DNA of 64,000 nucleotides from Mixophyes australis (GCA_036250195.1 JAVHZZ010000011.1:50537311-50601310); one strand, 5' to 3'. Positions 1 to 10,205 are shown, numbered from the stretch's first letter. Program-made: numbers and translations. The notes: generated from the sequence alone by a model not told the origin.

Positions 1-744
1 CCACGGTATGCATACTTCTCATTGACTGTGCTGGTGTATTGCATATCTTGCTGGACTGTGTTGGTTTTCCTCTGGAGTTTACTATCCGCTGAGTCTATTG
101 CCATCATTGACTGTGTTATCTTGTTCCGGATTACTTCAGAGACTTTCTATATTTGCAGTGCTGTTCAGTCATTTATATATATTGTGCATATTACTGTGGA
201 TCGTGTTTAAGGTGCCCGTGTATATCCTGTGTTGCAGTCTCTCCCCGTGCACCTCCTCACATATATATTCAGTGGTACAACTTGCTAGAGGCAGACCACT
301 GATCCCTGTTTCCTGTATCACCTGTTCCAGTATCCTCTCACATAGCAGTGGTACAACTTGCTATCGCAGACCACTGACTCCCCGGATACCTCCACTTGGA
401 TTCCATTCCTTCACACAGACAGCGTTACAACTTGCTATCCGCAGACCGCTGACTCTCATCACCTCCTCGTTTCTGTTGGACATTCCTCCTCACTATAGCA
501 GTGGTACAACTTGCTACCGCGGACCACTGACTACCTTCACGTGTCCTTGTCCATACAGTTCCTCGTGTCTTATTACCTCCATATTACCAGTGCTGCTAGT
601 CATAGACTTTCCTGAGCATCTCATCATCTGCTATTTCCTGTTCCGTGATCACCCTGCTACCAGAGTACCAGATTACCACCTACATTGCTCTGGTATGCCC
701 ATCACCTGGTGATCCCTGGGTAAAGACTCCTAGTGCCCGTGACA
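1..744 (+). mobile_element. 3' part of a family-A Ty3/gypsy LTR, cut by the window edge
   Basis: This stretch aligns base by base with 38642-39386, the 3' part of a complete family-A LTR, and ends in the same CCCGTGACA terminus. Its plus orientation is opposite to the family-A element that begins at 745. The neighbouring sequence at 745 is interior RT coding sequence, so this LTR (solo, or the end of a nested element) was inserted into the RT gene. The expected target duplication on this side is CTGGG at 745-749; the other copy lies outside the window. No ORF here is credible; the 204-aa reading frame at 98-712 is non-coding LTR. Confidence 0.88.
270..529 (+). repeat. Four spaced hairpin modules in the family-A LTR
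   Basis: Four modules of about 31 bp lie at 270-301, 346-376, 420-451 and 499-529. Each has the form CAGTGGT, then ACAACTTGCT and a variable part, then ACCACTG, so the outer 7 bases can pair. The same four modules occur at 38910-39169 and, inverted, at 3113-3379. In the third module the arms read CAGCGGT and ACCGCTG (cleanest at 3192-3223), a paired change that keeps the stem. The function is unknown; a protein-binding palindrome or an RNA hairpin in the transcript leader are both possible. Confidence 0.8.
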
Positions 745-1946
745 CTGGGGCAACTTGAATGAACATTTTTCCAGCTTGCAGAATAATGAATTTTTCCGGA
801 GTCTGGAAAGGACCTCTGCCACATGTTGATGATGAGAAGGCAGGTCCTGTGAAAAGATCAAGATGTCGTCCAGATAGACGACGACACAAACATATAACAA
901 GTCCCGAAAGATCTCATTAACGAAACCCTAGAAAACAGCGGGGGCATTACATAAGCCGAAGGGCATTACTAAATATTCATAATGCCCGTCTCTGGTGTTG
1001 AAAGCTGTTTTCCATTCGTCACCGGACCTGATTCTAATTAAATTGTAGGCACCACGAAGATCCAACTTGGTAAAGATCCGAGCTCCCTTAATACGATCAA
1101 ATAACTCAGTAATAAGTGGAATAGGATACCGATTTTTGATAGTTATGGCATTAAGTCCACGGAAATCAATGCAGGGGCGTAATGATCCATCCTTCTTTTT
1201 TACAAAGAAAAACCCTGCTCCAGCGGGGGAGGTAGAAGGTCGAATAAATCCTCGCTGGAGATTCTCTTGAATATATTCAGATGTAGCTTGAGTTTCAGGT
1301 AAAGAAAGTGGATACACACGACCCCTGGGAGGAGTCTTGCCAGGTTGAAGGTCAATTGGACAGTCCCACGAACGATGAGGAGGAAGACGTTCAGACTGAG
1401 TTTTATCAAATACATCGGCAAATGAAGCATACTGAGGAGGAAGTCCCGGTGAGGAAGGGGAAATGGAGATTTGCTGTATTTTAAGAGGAACGACTTGAGA
1501 GAGACAACGGTGATGACATTCAGTTCCCCAAGATGTAACTTGAGGAGTGTGCCAGTCAATCTGGGGAGAATGACGTTGAAGCCATGGAAGGCCTAATACA
1601 ATCGGACTTGTAGTAACAGAAAGAATTAAAAATGAAATTTCTTCTTGGTGTAATACACCAATTTGAAGGGTTACTGGAGACGTACTCTGGGTGATGAAAT
1701 CATTAACAATGCGTGATCCATCAATAGCAGTCACAGTAATAGGTGTCTTTAAAGTAATCACTGGTAGGGACCATTGATTCACGAGGGATTTAGAAATAAA
1801 GTTTCCCGCAGCTCCAGAGTCAATAAGTGCTTGGGACTTAAAGGATTTGGTAGCAAAGGAAACTGTTACATCAAAAGCACAGACTTTTAATTTCATAGAA
1901 CAAGGAGAGGACTCCAGGGACCCTAACTTCACCTCTCCAGAACTGG
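745..1946 (-). pseudogene. pol: Family-A Ty3/gypsy pol: protease and N-terminal reverse transcriptase, broken
   Basis: Read on the minus strand, this frame is -1 relative to the upstream gag, as expected for gag-pol frameshifting. It opens with an aspartic protease ([11 protein letters not shown] holds the DSG catalytic motif). It continues into a Ty3/gypsy RT with a [15 protein letters not shown] block, [11 protein letters not shown] and [16 protein letters not shown] at 928-930 replaces the usual Gln after AVF. The same frame then continues through the catalytic YLDD motif near 855-870 and stops at the LTR inserted at 744. The RT thumb, RNase H and integrase are missing from the window. Apart from the single stop and the insertion, the frame is well preserved, so the copy looks fairly young. 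Confidence 0.93.
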
Positions 1947-2879
1947 TTAGGGCCTGGCATTTCCCGATATTTTAGGGCATGAATTGAGCATATGCGTGGA
2001 ATCAACACAATAGATACAAAGTCTATTTTTTACTCTTCGGTCCCTCTCCTCTGAAGTTAATTTGGAGCGACCTATCTCCATGGGTATCACCGGAGAAGAA
2101 GCTAGGCGAGGTTGAGGACTTGAGCGAAGAGGTGCTTTAACTGAAGTTGTTTTTTCAGACTCTCTTTCACGAAATCTCATGTCTACACGGTGGCAAAGAG
2201 AAATCAAATCTTCTAAAGAAGTAGGTAATTCTTGAGTAGTCAGTGCATCTTTAATTTTATCAGAAAGCCCCTGCCAGAAGGCGGCAATTAACGCTTCAGT
2301 GTTCCACTGAAGTTCAGAGGCTAATATCCTAAATTGAATGACGTACTGGCCTACTGTACGAGAACCCTGACGTAGACGGAGGATGCTGGATGCAGCAGAA
2401 ATAACACGACCAGGTTCATCAAACACACTTCGGAACGTAGAAATAAATTTGGCACTATCCTGTAATAATGGGTAATTTCTTTCCCACAGAGGGGATGCCC
2501 ATGCGAGAGCTTGTCCGGAAAACAAGGAAATGAGATAGGCCACTCTGGAACGATGAGTAGAGAAATTTTGAGGTTGAAGCTCAAAATGAACTAAGCATTG
2601 ATTCAGAAACCCCCTGCATGTTTTGGGGTCTCCATCATATTTTGACGGAGCAGGCAGGTGCAGCGTGGAAGCCGTAGACACCTGGGATGGCACTTGGGAA
2701 ACGGAGGAAAGTACAGGAGCATCAATAGTAGCTGTGATATTTTGCACAGACGTTCCTTGGGAGGCTAACGCCTGGTAACATTGCAGCAACAGTTGTTGGC
2801 GAGCATCCTGTTGTTCCATTCGGGAAACCAGATGCTGCAGCATCTCTTTAGCTGTAAGTTCCGCATCTGGGTCTGTCAT
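1947..2879 (-). CDS. gag: Gag polyprotein of family-A Ty3/gypsy element (310 aa, uninterrupted)
   Basis: The protein opens with a helical, Gln-rich N-terminus. It then has the capsid-like retrotransposon gag domain at about residues 80-200 (motifs [18 protein letters not shown] and [13 protein letters not shown]). Near the C-terminus is a CCHC zinc knuckle with Cys288, Cys291, His296 and Cys301. It packages element RNA into virus-like particles. The ATG lies 13 nt downstream of the LTR end, an unusually short leader that overlaps the priming site. The gag of element B at 32456-33382 is clearly homologous. The reading frame is complete, unlike every other retroelement gene in this window. Confidence 0.93.
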   Translation of the reverse strand: MTDPDAELTAKEMLQHLVSRMEQQDARQQLLLQCYQALASQGTSVQNITATIDAPVLSSVSQVPSQVSTASTLHLPAPSKYDGDPKTCRGFLNQCLVHFELQPQNFSTHRSRVAYLISLFSGQALAWASPLWERNYPLLQDSAKFISTFRSVFDEPGRVISAASSILRLRQGSRTVGQYVIQFRILASELQWNTEALIAAFWQGLSDKIKDALTTQELPTSLEDLISLCHRVDMRFRERESEKTTSVKAPLRSSPQPRLASSPVIPMEIGRSKLTSEERDRRVKNRLCIYCVDSTHMLNSCPKISGNARP

Positions 2880-2880
2880 G

Positions 2881-2890
2881 GCCTGATCTT
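2881..2890 (-). promoter_or_regulatory. Putative self-priming site (PBS) of the family-A element
   Basis: Two bases after the LTR end the minus strand reads AAGATCAGGC. It does not start with TGG, so it does not fit the 3' end of a tRNA. It is the exact reverse complement of GCCTGATCTT, which lies in the LTR (plus-strand span 4266-4275) 31 nt after a TATTTAAA box. This layout matches the Tf1/sushi self-priming mechanism, in which the RNA 5' end folds back onto the PBS. The match is seen directly; its use as a primer is inferred. Confidence 0.7.
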
Positions 2891-2892
2891 AC

Positions 2893-4451
2893 TGTCACGG
2901 GCACTAGGAGTCTTTACCCAGGAAATCACCAGATGGTGGCTTACCAGAGTAATATAGGTGGTAATAGGTACTCTGGTAGCAGGGTGACAACGGAACAGGA
3001 GGAACAGCAGATGGTGAGAGAATGCTCAGGAAAAGTCTATGACTAGCAGCACTGGTAATGAGTATATAACTGTACACGAGGAACCAGATGGACAAGGAAA
3101 CGTGAGGGTAGTCAGTGGTCTGCGTATAGCAAGTTGTACCACTGCTATAGTAAGGAGGAATGTCCAGAGGTAACGAGGAGGCAGTGAGAGTCAGCGGTCT
3201 GCGTATAGCAAGTTGTACCGCTGTCTAGGTGAAGGAATGGAATCCAGGTGGAGGTAGATAACAGGGAAGTCAGTGGTCTGCGGATAGCAAGTTGTACCAC
3301 TGCTATGTGAGAGGATACTGGAAACAGGTGTCACAGGGAACAGGAATCAATGGTCTGCATCTAGCAAGTAGTACCACTGAAATATATATCTGAGGAGAGC
3401 ACGAGGAGATGAATGCTATGCAGAGTATACACGGGCACACAGGACTTGATCCCACGATGATATCACAATACAAATGATAACAGAGCAGCACTGCTAAGGT
3501 ATGCAAAGTCACAATAACAATCCAGGCAAATAGGAAACAAAGTCAATGGTAGCGATAGTCTCAGTGGATAAAGGACTCCGGAGGAGAACACAACTCAGTC
3601 CAGCTAGATATGCAATCACAAGCAAAGTCAATGAGAAGTATGCATACCGCGATTCAGGAGAGCAGGCTGTCAGAGAGATGTGCAGGGATACCTGAACGGC
3701 TGTAGGCCGGCAGGAGGAGAGACCACTTGAAGGTGGGAGCGGTAATCAAGTTGGTGCAGCGCACGGCAAGTAAACCAGCATGAATGAGGCAATACTCTGG
3801 AAGCAGTAGTAAAAGGAACTGGAACATGAAGAACACAGGAGAGTTGAGGCGGTCTGAACTCCAGTAGCAGAGATGGTAGCAGCGGAGCGCTGACCCGATG
3901 AACACCGGGGAGTTGAGGTGAGCAGGAACTCTGTAGAAACCACGGAGGCAGCGGATAGGAATCAGCTGGTGCAGACACGATGAACACAGGAGAGTAGAAG
4001 TAAGTCTGGAAACTCTGTAGACACAACGGAGGCAGCGGATAGGAATCAGCTGCTGCAGACACGATGAACACAGGAGAGTTGAAGTAAGTCTGGAAACTCT
4101 GTAGACACAACGGAGGCAGCGGATAGGAATCAGCTGCTGCAGACACGAGGAACACAGGAGAGTTGAAGTGGTCTGGAAACCACAAACGAATAACAGGAAT
4201 CAGCAGAAGCTGAATACACGAGGAAACACTGGAACACCTTCAGAGGCTCATAGGAATGAGACTCCAAGATCAGGCAACGAGGTATTGACCTCAGGTGCTT
4301 TAAATAGGGAGTGTTGCCTGATCAGCCAATTAATGAAAAGGAACAGGTACTGAAGGCTTGAAAGGGCTGCACATGCGCAGACCCTCAGGATGGCGGACGG
4401 CCACGGTTCCTAAACACACGAGAAGTAGCACTCACAGTCCGGTGAGTGACA
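2893..4451 (-). mobile_element. 5' LTR of the family-A element (1559 bp, minus strand)
   Basis: On the minus strand the LTR starts TGTCACTCACC and ends CCCGTGACA. It matches the solo LTR at 37468-39386 over its whole length, except for fewer copies of the internal ~79-bp tandem repeat (here about 3900-4190). A TATA-like TATTTAAA lies at plus coordinates 4299-4306, with the predicted transcript start near 4275. Hairpin modules lie at 3113-3144, 3192-3223, 3271-3302 and 3348-3379. The gag ORF follows directly. The flank outside the LTR (4452 onward) is the minisatellite of a hAT-like element. Confidence 0.92.
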
Positions 4452-5082
4452 CAACCATTCCTTGTACATAAATCACCCCCTCCTTGTCCATTAAATCACC
4501 CCCTCCTTGTTCATAAATCACCCCCCCTTGTGCATAAATCACCCCCTCCTTGTCCATTAAATCACACTCCCCTTGTCCATAAATCACCCCCTCCTTGTCC
4601 ATTAAATCACACCCCCCTTGTCCATAAATCACCTCCTCCTTGTACATAAATCACCCCCTCCTTGTCCATTAAATCACCCCCTTCTTGTTCATAAATCACC
4701 CCCCCTTGTCCATAAATCACCCCCTCCTTGTCCATTAAATAAACCCCTCCTTGGTTATAAATCACCCCCCTTGTGCATAAATCACCCCCTCCTTGTCCAT
4801 TAAATCACCCCCTCCTTGTTCATAAATCACCCCCTCCTTGTCCATAAATCAACCATTCCTTGTTCATAAATCACCCCCTCCTTGTTCATAAATCACCTCC
4901 CCCTTGTCCATAAATCAACCATTCCTTGTTCATAAATCACCCCCATGTTCATAAATCACCCCCTCCTTGTCCACAATCATCCCCCCATGTCCATAATCAC
5001 CCCCTTCATTTTCATAAACACCTCCTCCTCTGGCTTTAGCACAGACAGACAGACACACACAAAGACACACACACACAGAAAG

Positions 5083-5116
<34 letters not shown>

Positions 5117-5398
5117 CAAATCTTAACTTACCTTATGCCCGAAAGGCAAGGCAGCTCTTCTCTGCTCCTTCTCACACTGTCATCTACACGGCAGCTACGG
5201 AAGCCCAGAAGACTCAAAAAAATAAATAAAGCAAAAGCTTACTTGTGTTTATGGTGCAGATAGAGCACTTAAACATGGAACCCTGTAATGCCCCCTGTAT
5301 ACCGACATTTGGGGGCAGCAAAAAGAGTCACACCTGGTCCGGGGGCCCCCCTGAGAGAGGGGGGCCCGGGGCAGGTGCTCTCCACTTAATCCGGCCCT
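4452..5398. mobile_element. Right part of a minisatellite-bearing hAT-like element
   Basis: The block ends in CTTAATCCGGCCCTG. Read inverted, this is CAGGGCCGGATTAAG, the terminus style of the intact hAT elements at 42654, 56806 and 61913. The following bases CATACGCC should be one copy of its 8-bp target duplication, because they continue an older MITE. The left half is beyond the window, separated from this half by the family-A element. The interior consists of a minisatellite, a CA microsatellite and about 250 bp of unique sequence. No transposase is visible. Confidence 0.6.
4455..5030. repeat. ~22-bp minisatellite (TAAATCACCCCCTCCTTGTC type)
   Basis: About 25 imperfect copies of a unit made of TAAATCACCCCC followed by TCCTTGTCCAT run head to tail, with units of roughly 16-23 bp. 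All frames appear as repetitive ORFs on both strands, which are artefacts of the repeat. A CA/GA-rich microsatellite follows at 5040-5115. Confidence 0.95.
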
Positions 5399-5580
5399 GC
5401 ATACGCCCATTCCTCTCACTGTTCCACCCCTGAAATTGTAGAGTGTAGTAAGGGTCCTTTGTGCACAAAGATGAATTCGACATTGCTGCATTCACCAGCA
5501 TATGGTCTGGTTCTGGGCATGTGCAGTTCATTTTTACGCAAAAAGTATCAGCATTTACATTGCTTAATGATTCAGGTCCT
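5399..5580 (+). repeat. MITE family 2, right part
   Basis: The sequence from GTAAGGGTCCTTTG through TTGCTTAATGATTCAGG follows the same order as 54370-54513 and 55690-55845, including the block with a GGGCATGYGCAG core. Its left part is cut off by the hAT terminus at 5398, so the hAT inserted into this older repeat. The terminal TTAATGATTCAGG resembles the end of MITE family 1, but the interiors differ. Confidence 0.65.
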
Positions 5581-5935
5581 TTATCTATTCCTCACTACAC
5601 ATTGCTATCTGGCTATTTATCAGCATGTTGAAAATTCAAAGCAATGAACAATGTGGTCAGATTGTAGTGGTCTGGTTTTCCAAGCAGGCTCTGTTTGTCA
5701 GAGTTGAATGATCAGCCCACATATGGCGGTTATTGATCAATCCAGTTTACTATTATTTCCGATTAGTCAGGTCAGAATTTGTTCAAATATGCCTAGCCCA
5801 GGGTGCTCAACCAAAATAGCCCTGGCTATAAATGACCCCCAGAAGTGACCATACTGAACCTAACAATTAGATACATTTTTGCATGCCTTGTAAAGGGGTG
5901 TGCCTGTATTGAGGCAAAATGAAACTGCTGTCTAA
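5581..5935. other. Unassigned sequence between MITE 2 and the Harbinger element
   Basis: I see no gene, repeat unit or terminus in this 355-bp stretch. It ends with the TAA (5933-5935) that is duplicated at 10203-10205 around the Harbinger transposon. Confidence 0.5.
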
Positions 5936-6872
5936 GGCTAGGTACACACTGGAGCATTTTTGTCCAATAATCGGGCAAATCAGCCAACATATGACCGTTT
6001 GGTCGGAAGTCGGGTTAGTGTGTATAGTGACATGATGGTCGACAGTCTTACCAAAGTGTCGATTTTGGCTCATTTTGGTTGGTCGTACTGTTTAATATTT
6101 TTCGACCAATCCACCTAACGATCATGTAGCGTGTATAATTTTCCGATCAATCCACGACGAATTGACGGTAGTTCCTCGAACTGCAACTCCTTTGGGGGCG
6201 TGTGAATGTTAATTTCTGATGCCTGTACCAGTCCCACGTGGTGTGGTGTCCGCACATCACTCATTTGGTAATTTGGTACTTCTAGTGGTAAAGCAATAGC
6301 AGGTGTCTATTGCATTAATGCGTACAGCATATGTCTGCCATTTTAATTAGTAACCTTTGTCGGTGTAGTGTTATAAAAAACAATGTTTCATTTATATGTC
6401 TATTGCTTATGTCTGCCTCCTTAATTATAGCTATGTGTCACTTTATTGTACACTCAATACACATTAATAAAAAGGCAAAATATGTGTATTACATTTGTCT
6501 GCATGCATAATTAAATACATTTTTGTATATAACACACTTTTTTTGTGTTTCCTATAGATGTGTATAGATATGTATTTTATATATGTCTGGTTGCATGTTA
6601 GTACACCTGTGTAAATTGTTTTGCATCTTGCACCTGTGTTCTGTAAAACCCTTTACTTTTACATTTAAGATGTTTTATAATCCAAACCTTTATTTACTTG
6701 TTAATGCATATATTTGTAAAATACACAGAATAAACCACACATTGTGCATCCAACAGATTTCTTGTTGAATTATGCTTAAAAAAATAACGTGAAAAATAAA
6801 AAATAAAACATTTCAACTTATTTGTATTATTACTATACCATTTGATTTTTTAATGGTGAATGTGCCTAGTCC

Positions 6873-6990
6873 TTATTCTTTAAAATATTGGTCAAGCTTT
6901 TCCATCTTCTCTACCACACCCTGCAAAGTACTACCAACATTCTTTTCTCCCTCAGAACTTTCATCCAATATGACTATGGTAACTACGAGA
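6873..6990 (-). pseudogene. Possible 3' exon of the Harbinger Myb/SANT-like gene
   Basis: On the minus strand a short acidic, helix-prone peptide (ILDESSEGEKNVG, then VVEKMEKLDQYF) ends in TAA at 6873-6875. It is preceded by pyrimidine-rich sequence and AG dinucleotides that could be a splice acceptor. It lies downstream of the Myb/SANT exon (7751-8136), which ends at a GTGAGT donor. Joining the two is an inference from position and strand only. Confidence 0.35.
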
Positions 6991-7307
6991 AAGGGAATAA
7001 AGAAGTGTAGCATTTAACTTTTATATCTGTAATAAAGTTTAGTTCTTTTCCAACAACAAGTAAAGTCCCAATGTGCTCACCTTCTACACTGCTCGTCATA
7101 ACTTTATGTTGTGGTCTCTCTTGTTGCATGTCTGCAAAGGTGCCCTTTACCTCCACAGGTTCTGTAAAACAGGAGCTATTTTTGTTATTATAACGTTATA
7201 CGTTTCTCGCCAAAACATTTTAAAGTTTCCACATGTGACTTCAAATACCTTCTTTTCATACATCTTTTTTTCTTCTAATTGGGTATCTATTTTTTCAGCT
7301 TTAATAA

Positions 7308-7639
7308 GCCTGATTCATTAAGGATCTTAAATGAAAAGGTATCTTATTTCAGTCTCCTGGACAAAACCATGTTACAATGCAAGGGGTGCAAACTAGTTTT
7401 CTGTTTTGCACATATGTTAAATACTAACGGTTTTTTCATGTAGCACACAAATACTTGATAGCTTATTTGTACACTGAAATTTCAAGTTGATATTTGTGTG
7501 CTACATGAAAAAACAGTCAGTATTTAAACTTATGTGCAAAACAGAAAACTAGTTTGCACCCCTTGCATTGTAACATGGTTTTGTCCAGGAGACTGAAATA
7601 AGATACCTCTTCATTTAAGATCCTTAATAAATCAGGCCC
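7308..7639. mobile_element. MITE family 1, near-perfect foldback copy
   Basis: This copy starts GCCTGATTCATTAAGG and ends in its inverse (CCTTAATAAATCAGGCCC). The two arms of about 150 bp are almost perfect reverse complements of each other, meeting in a short centre near 7470. Other copies in the window lie at 17083, 23988, 28564, 54790 (partial), 55100 and 55974. It sits inside the Harbinger element, between the two putative Myb/SANT exons. No coding capacity. Confidence 0.9.
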
Positions 7640-7750
7640 ATTGTGCATTCTTTTTTCTGGAAATAATACAACATTTTTAATATACTATATACTATTGTCA
7701 CTCATTTATATACAAATTCACTTACAAGTCCTTCAAACAGTCAAACTCAC

Positions 7751-8136
7751 TTTTTTAATATTTCTACGAATTTGCATCAGTCTCCGTTGTTGTCTATTTT
7801 TTAGGTCTGACCAATGCTTCTGTACTTGAAATGTATTTCTTTTCTTACTAAGTTTCTCCTTAATTTGTTTTAGTAATTTCTGCATTATTAGTTACTTTCT
7901 GGTATTAACTCTTCTGTATTTTCTCTTTCGGCAGTCGTAGTTGTACTGGTCCAGTACTTTTACCATCATCTCCACCTCTCCTGGGCTCATTGCCTTTGCT
8001 CTTTTCACGCCCGTCAATTGTATTTCTTCTTTTTCTCCATCCCTCTCAAATACTTATACAATTTTTTCTCTACATCTCGCACCTCCACTGCCTGTGCTTC
8101 TTGCACCCCCACCTACACCTGCTCCTCATCCGCCAT
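7751..8136 (-). pseudogene. Myb/SANT-like DNA-binding protein of the Harbinger element
   Basis: From an ATG at 8134-8136 the minus strand encodes an acidic start (MADEEQ), then VEKKLYKYLRGMEKEE, AKAMSPGEVEMMVKVLDQYN and NTRK. It closes with KHWSDLKNRQ and a basic tail before a GTGAGT splice donor at 7745-7750. The Trp-x-Asp-Leu-Lys ending and the Arg/Lys tail fit the NAIF1/MSANTD-type Myb domain that accompanies Harbinger transposases and helps target them to the ends and the nucleus. In-frame TAG (after EEQV) and TAA (after NTRK) codons break it. Assignment is by motif recognition only. Confidence 0.72.
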
Positions 8137-8651
8137 TGTCTCACGTCCCTCGGTGCGTGACAGGCTCCTCTGTAATTTGATACACTCAGACATGGGTACT
8201 TGTTTCAGTTGTGGACCAATCAGTGGTGGTACCTGTACAAAATGGAGCATTGTGGGTGAAGGTCATTCGTGTTTAATAACCTTTTGTTTGGCGAATATAT
8301 CAATATATGTAAACCCTAGTGGTTTGATAAATACGAACGGATACTACGATCGTTTTACACCTTACATCCATTGCCATAAAAGGTAAATTGTGATTATGAA
8401 TGTTTTATTGTACCATTGTGCTTATCTTAAAAACTGCATAAATATATATTTTGCGAATGTTAATATGTGTATATGCAACATACTTTGGTTATACTTATTA
8501 GTATTATTTATGATAAACACATTGGCTAAAATAGTACTAAAAAATATTTTACATATATATAGTACCATATATTGAATAGTTTCTTTTTATATTATCAGTG
8601 GACAAAAGATGAACATGACTCTTTCTTTTTATTTTTAAACAAAACCTGAAA

Positions 8652-9210
8652 ATGTCATATGACCGCAATGTGGAGCTCATGAGGGATTTCATTGAGACCT
8701 ATAGGGCGCACCCCCTGTGTGTGGAAAATAATATCGAAGAAATATTGTAACCGAATGTTACGTATTGTGGCTATGAACTTGTGAAAGCATGCCTGCCACG
8801 TTACCCTGGAGCAAATTTACAGAACCTTCGGACTGTATACAAGAAAGAACTAAATAAGGTTGAGGCCTCAAAAAAAGCAGGGGCAGGTGCAGATGATGTT
8901 TATGTGCCAAAGCTGTGGTACTTTCACCTTCTGCACTTCATTTGTGAAAATGAAATTACACGCCAGTCCACTTGTAGTGGAAATGGAGCGTTTGGTGTGT
9001 GACCTCTTGTGTAGGGCTGCCAAGGAAGATTTGTACCCGGATACAATTCTAACGCCAGCAAACCACACCCAGAAACCTTTGTACACATTTTGGCATACAC
9101 AGATGCAGCATGGTAGTATGGGAGGACAATTTGTAATGTCAGAACCATTCCTGACTTCTACCCCTATACCCAGCTCAAACATGCAAAAGTTCAGTATAAG
9201 TTCATCATAA
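8652..9210 (+). pseudogene. MADF (Myb/SANT-type) protein of the Harbinger element
   Basis: An ATG at 8652 starts MSYDRNVELMRDFIETYRAHP, which fits the first helix of a MADF domain. A TAA at 8748-8750 interrupts the frame. The same frame then resumes with GYELVKACLPRYPGANLQNL, VYKKELNKVEASKK and GADDVYVPKLWYFHLLHF, the rest of the domain with its conserved aromatic LWYF. After a frame change near 8990 it continues toward 9210. Proteins of this type (RKELKK...GADDVYVP...LWYFDLL) are a common companion of vertebrate Harbinger-like elements. It lies on the opposite strand to the transposase and the Myb/SANT exon. Confidence 0.72.
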
Positions 9211-9370
9211 ATGGATAATAGCGAATTGCTGCCATATGAACAACTATAAATTGTATATTTGGAAGCTATCATATGTTTGTACTTTATAAATGTAATATAT
9301 ATTGTAAATTTTATGTATGTAAATAAAATTATACATTTATATCTAAAAAAGACTATTTATGTTTACTAAC

Positions 9371-9779
9371 CTTCATGTACTGTTCATGGAAAACTTCAAT
9401 GATAGCATCACAGGTCTCTGGTATTATCAAACCCAGAGCTTGCGGTGAAATTGGTGTACTGTATTTCATATCAGTCAGTGTCCTTCCTGTTTGCCAGAAA
9501 TCTTAGGGTAGCAGCCAGTCTCTGCTCTGCAGATATGGGTATCCTCAAACGGGTGTCCTCCTTCTGGATGATGGGGGTGACTAGTTGGAGCAGTTCCTGG
9601 AATGTTGGTTTATTCATTCTCAGGAAATTCCTGAAGTCATTGAGGTTGTTATCCTGTATCTCCTGCAGCAGGGACATATGAGAGAATAAATCTCTCCTCT
9701 TGAACCACTCTTTGGTCCTACAAGATCTATTCTTTCTCCTTCTTTCCCTTCGGGTCTGTACTTGCAGTCTTCTTGCCAC
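9371..9779 (-). pseudogene. HARBI1-like transposase, N-terminal exon
   Basis: The minus-strand frame runs from 9779 through a basic stretch (RRERRRKN) to LNDFRNFLRMNKPTFQELL, EEDTRLRIPISAEQRLAATLRFLA and then KYSTPISPQALGLIIPET, EVFHEQYMK. This order is that of the PIF/Harbinger transposase N-terminal part, before the DDE_Tnp_4 catalytic core. A frameshift near 9473 separates the last two blocks. The exon ends in ATGAAG followed by a GTTAGT donor (9365-9370). The catalytic exons are absent from the element. Confidence 0.85.
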
Positions 9780-10205
9780 AGTGAGCAGAAAAAGAGCAGT
9801 TACTTGTCATTCTTCAAAAGTATCCATATTAGCAAAAAAAAATTTTTTATGTGCTGTTGAGAACGAATGTACAATGTACACGTGCTAACGAATGTATTAA
9901 GAAAACTTATTACCTTCTCTTTTTTATGAGGTTTGGGGTGGTTACTATTGAACATGTTCTGCCCCTTATTTAAATTTCTTGGGGATATTGTTATATAGTC
10001 GTTTCAGTGTGTACAAATTTCTAATCTTTCCTAATGACAATATGTTGTTGAAAAGTCGCTTCGTGGACGTTGGTCTTTCGTTAATTGTCTAAAATGTGAT
10101 TAGTTTGTATGCATTAATCGTCCAAGCGATCAGACCTTCGGTAGAAGGAAAGTCGTTGTAGATAACATGTTGTTCACAAAATTCTTCATTGTGTACCTAG
10201 CCTAA

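Larger units (their letters stand above)
5936..10202. mobile_element. PIF/Harbinger DNA transposon, 4267 bp, decayed
   Basis: The ends are inverted repeats: GGCTAGGTACACACT on the left and, read inverted, GGCTAGGTACACAATG on the right. The element is flanked by the 3-bp duplication TAA (5933-5935 and 10203-10205), the target typical of PIF/Harbinger. Inside are remains of three protein genes: a HARBI1-like transposase exon (9371-9779, minus), a MADF protein (8652-9210, plus) and a Myb/SANT-like protein (7751-8136, minus). A palindromic MITE (7308-7639) is inserted in what looks like an intron. No DDE catalytic exon is recognisable, so the copy is internally deleted and cannot encode its own transposase. 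Confidence 0.92.

Noticed and set aside
98..712. A 204-aa ORF on the plus strand
   Set aside because: It lies entirely in the family-A LTR, is not conserved as a frame in the other LTR copies, and has no domain.
3670..4185. A 171-aa repetitive ORF on the minus strand
   Set aside because: It is a translation of the ~79-bp tandem repeat in the LTR.
4455..5030. A CRISPR-like array of short repeats
   Set aside because: The units are directly adjacent with no unique spacers, there are no cas genes, and the context is eukaryotic.
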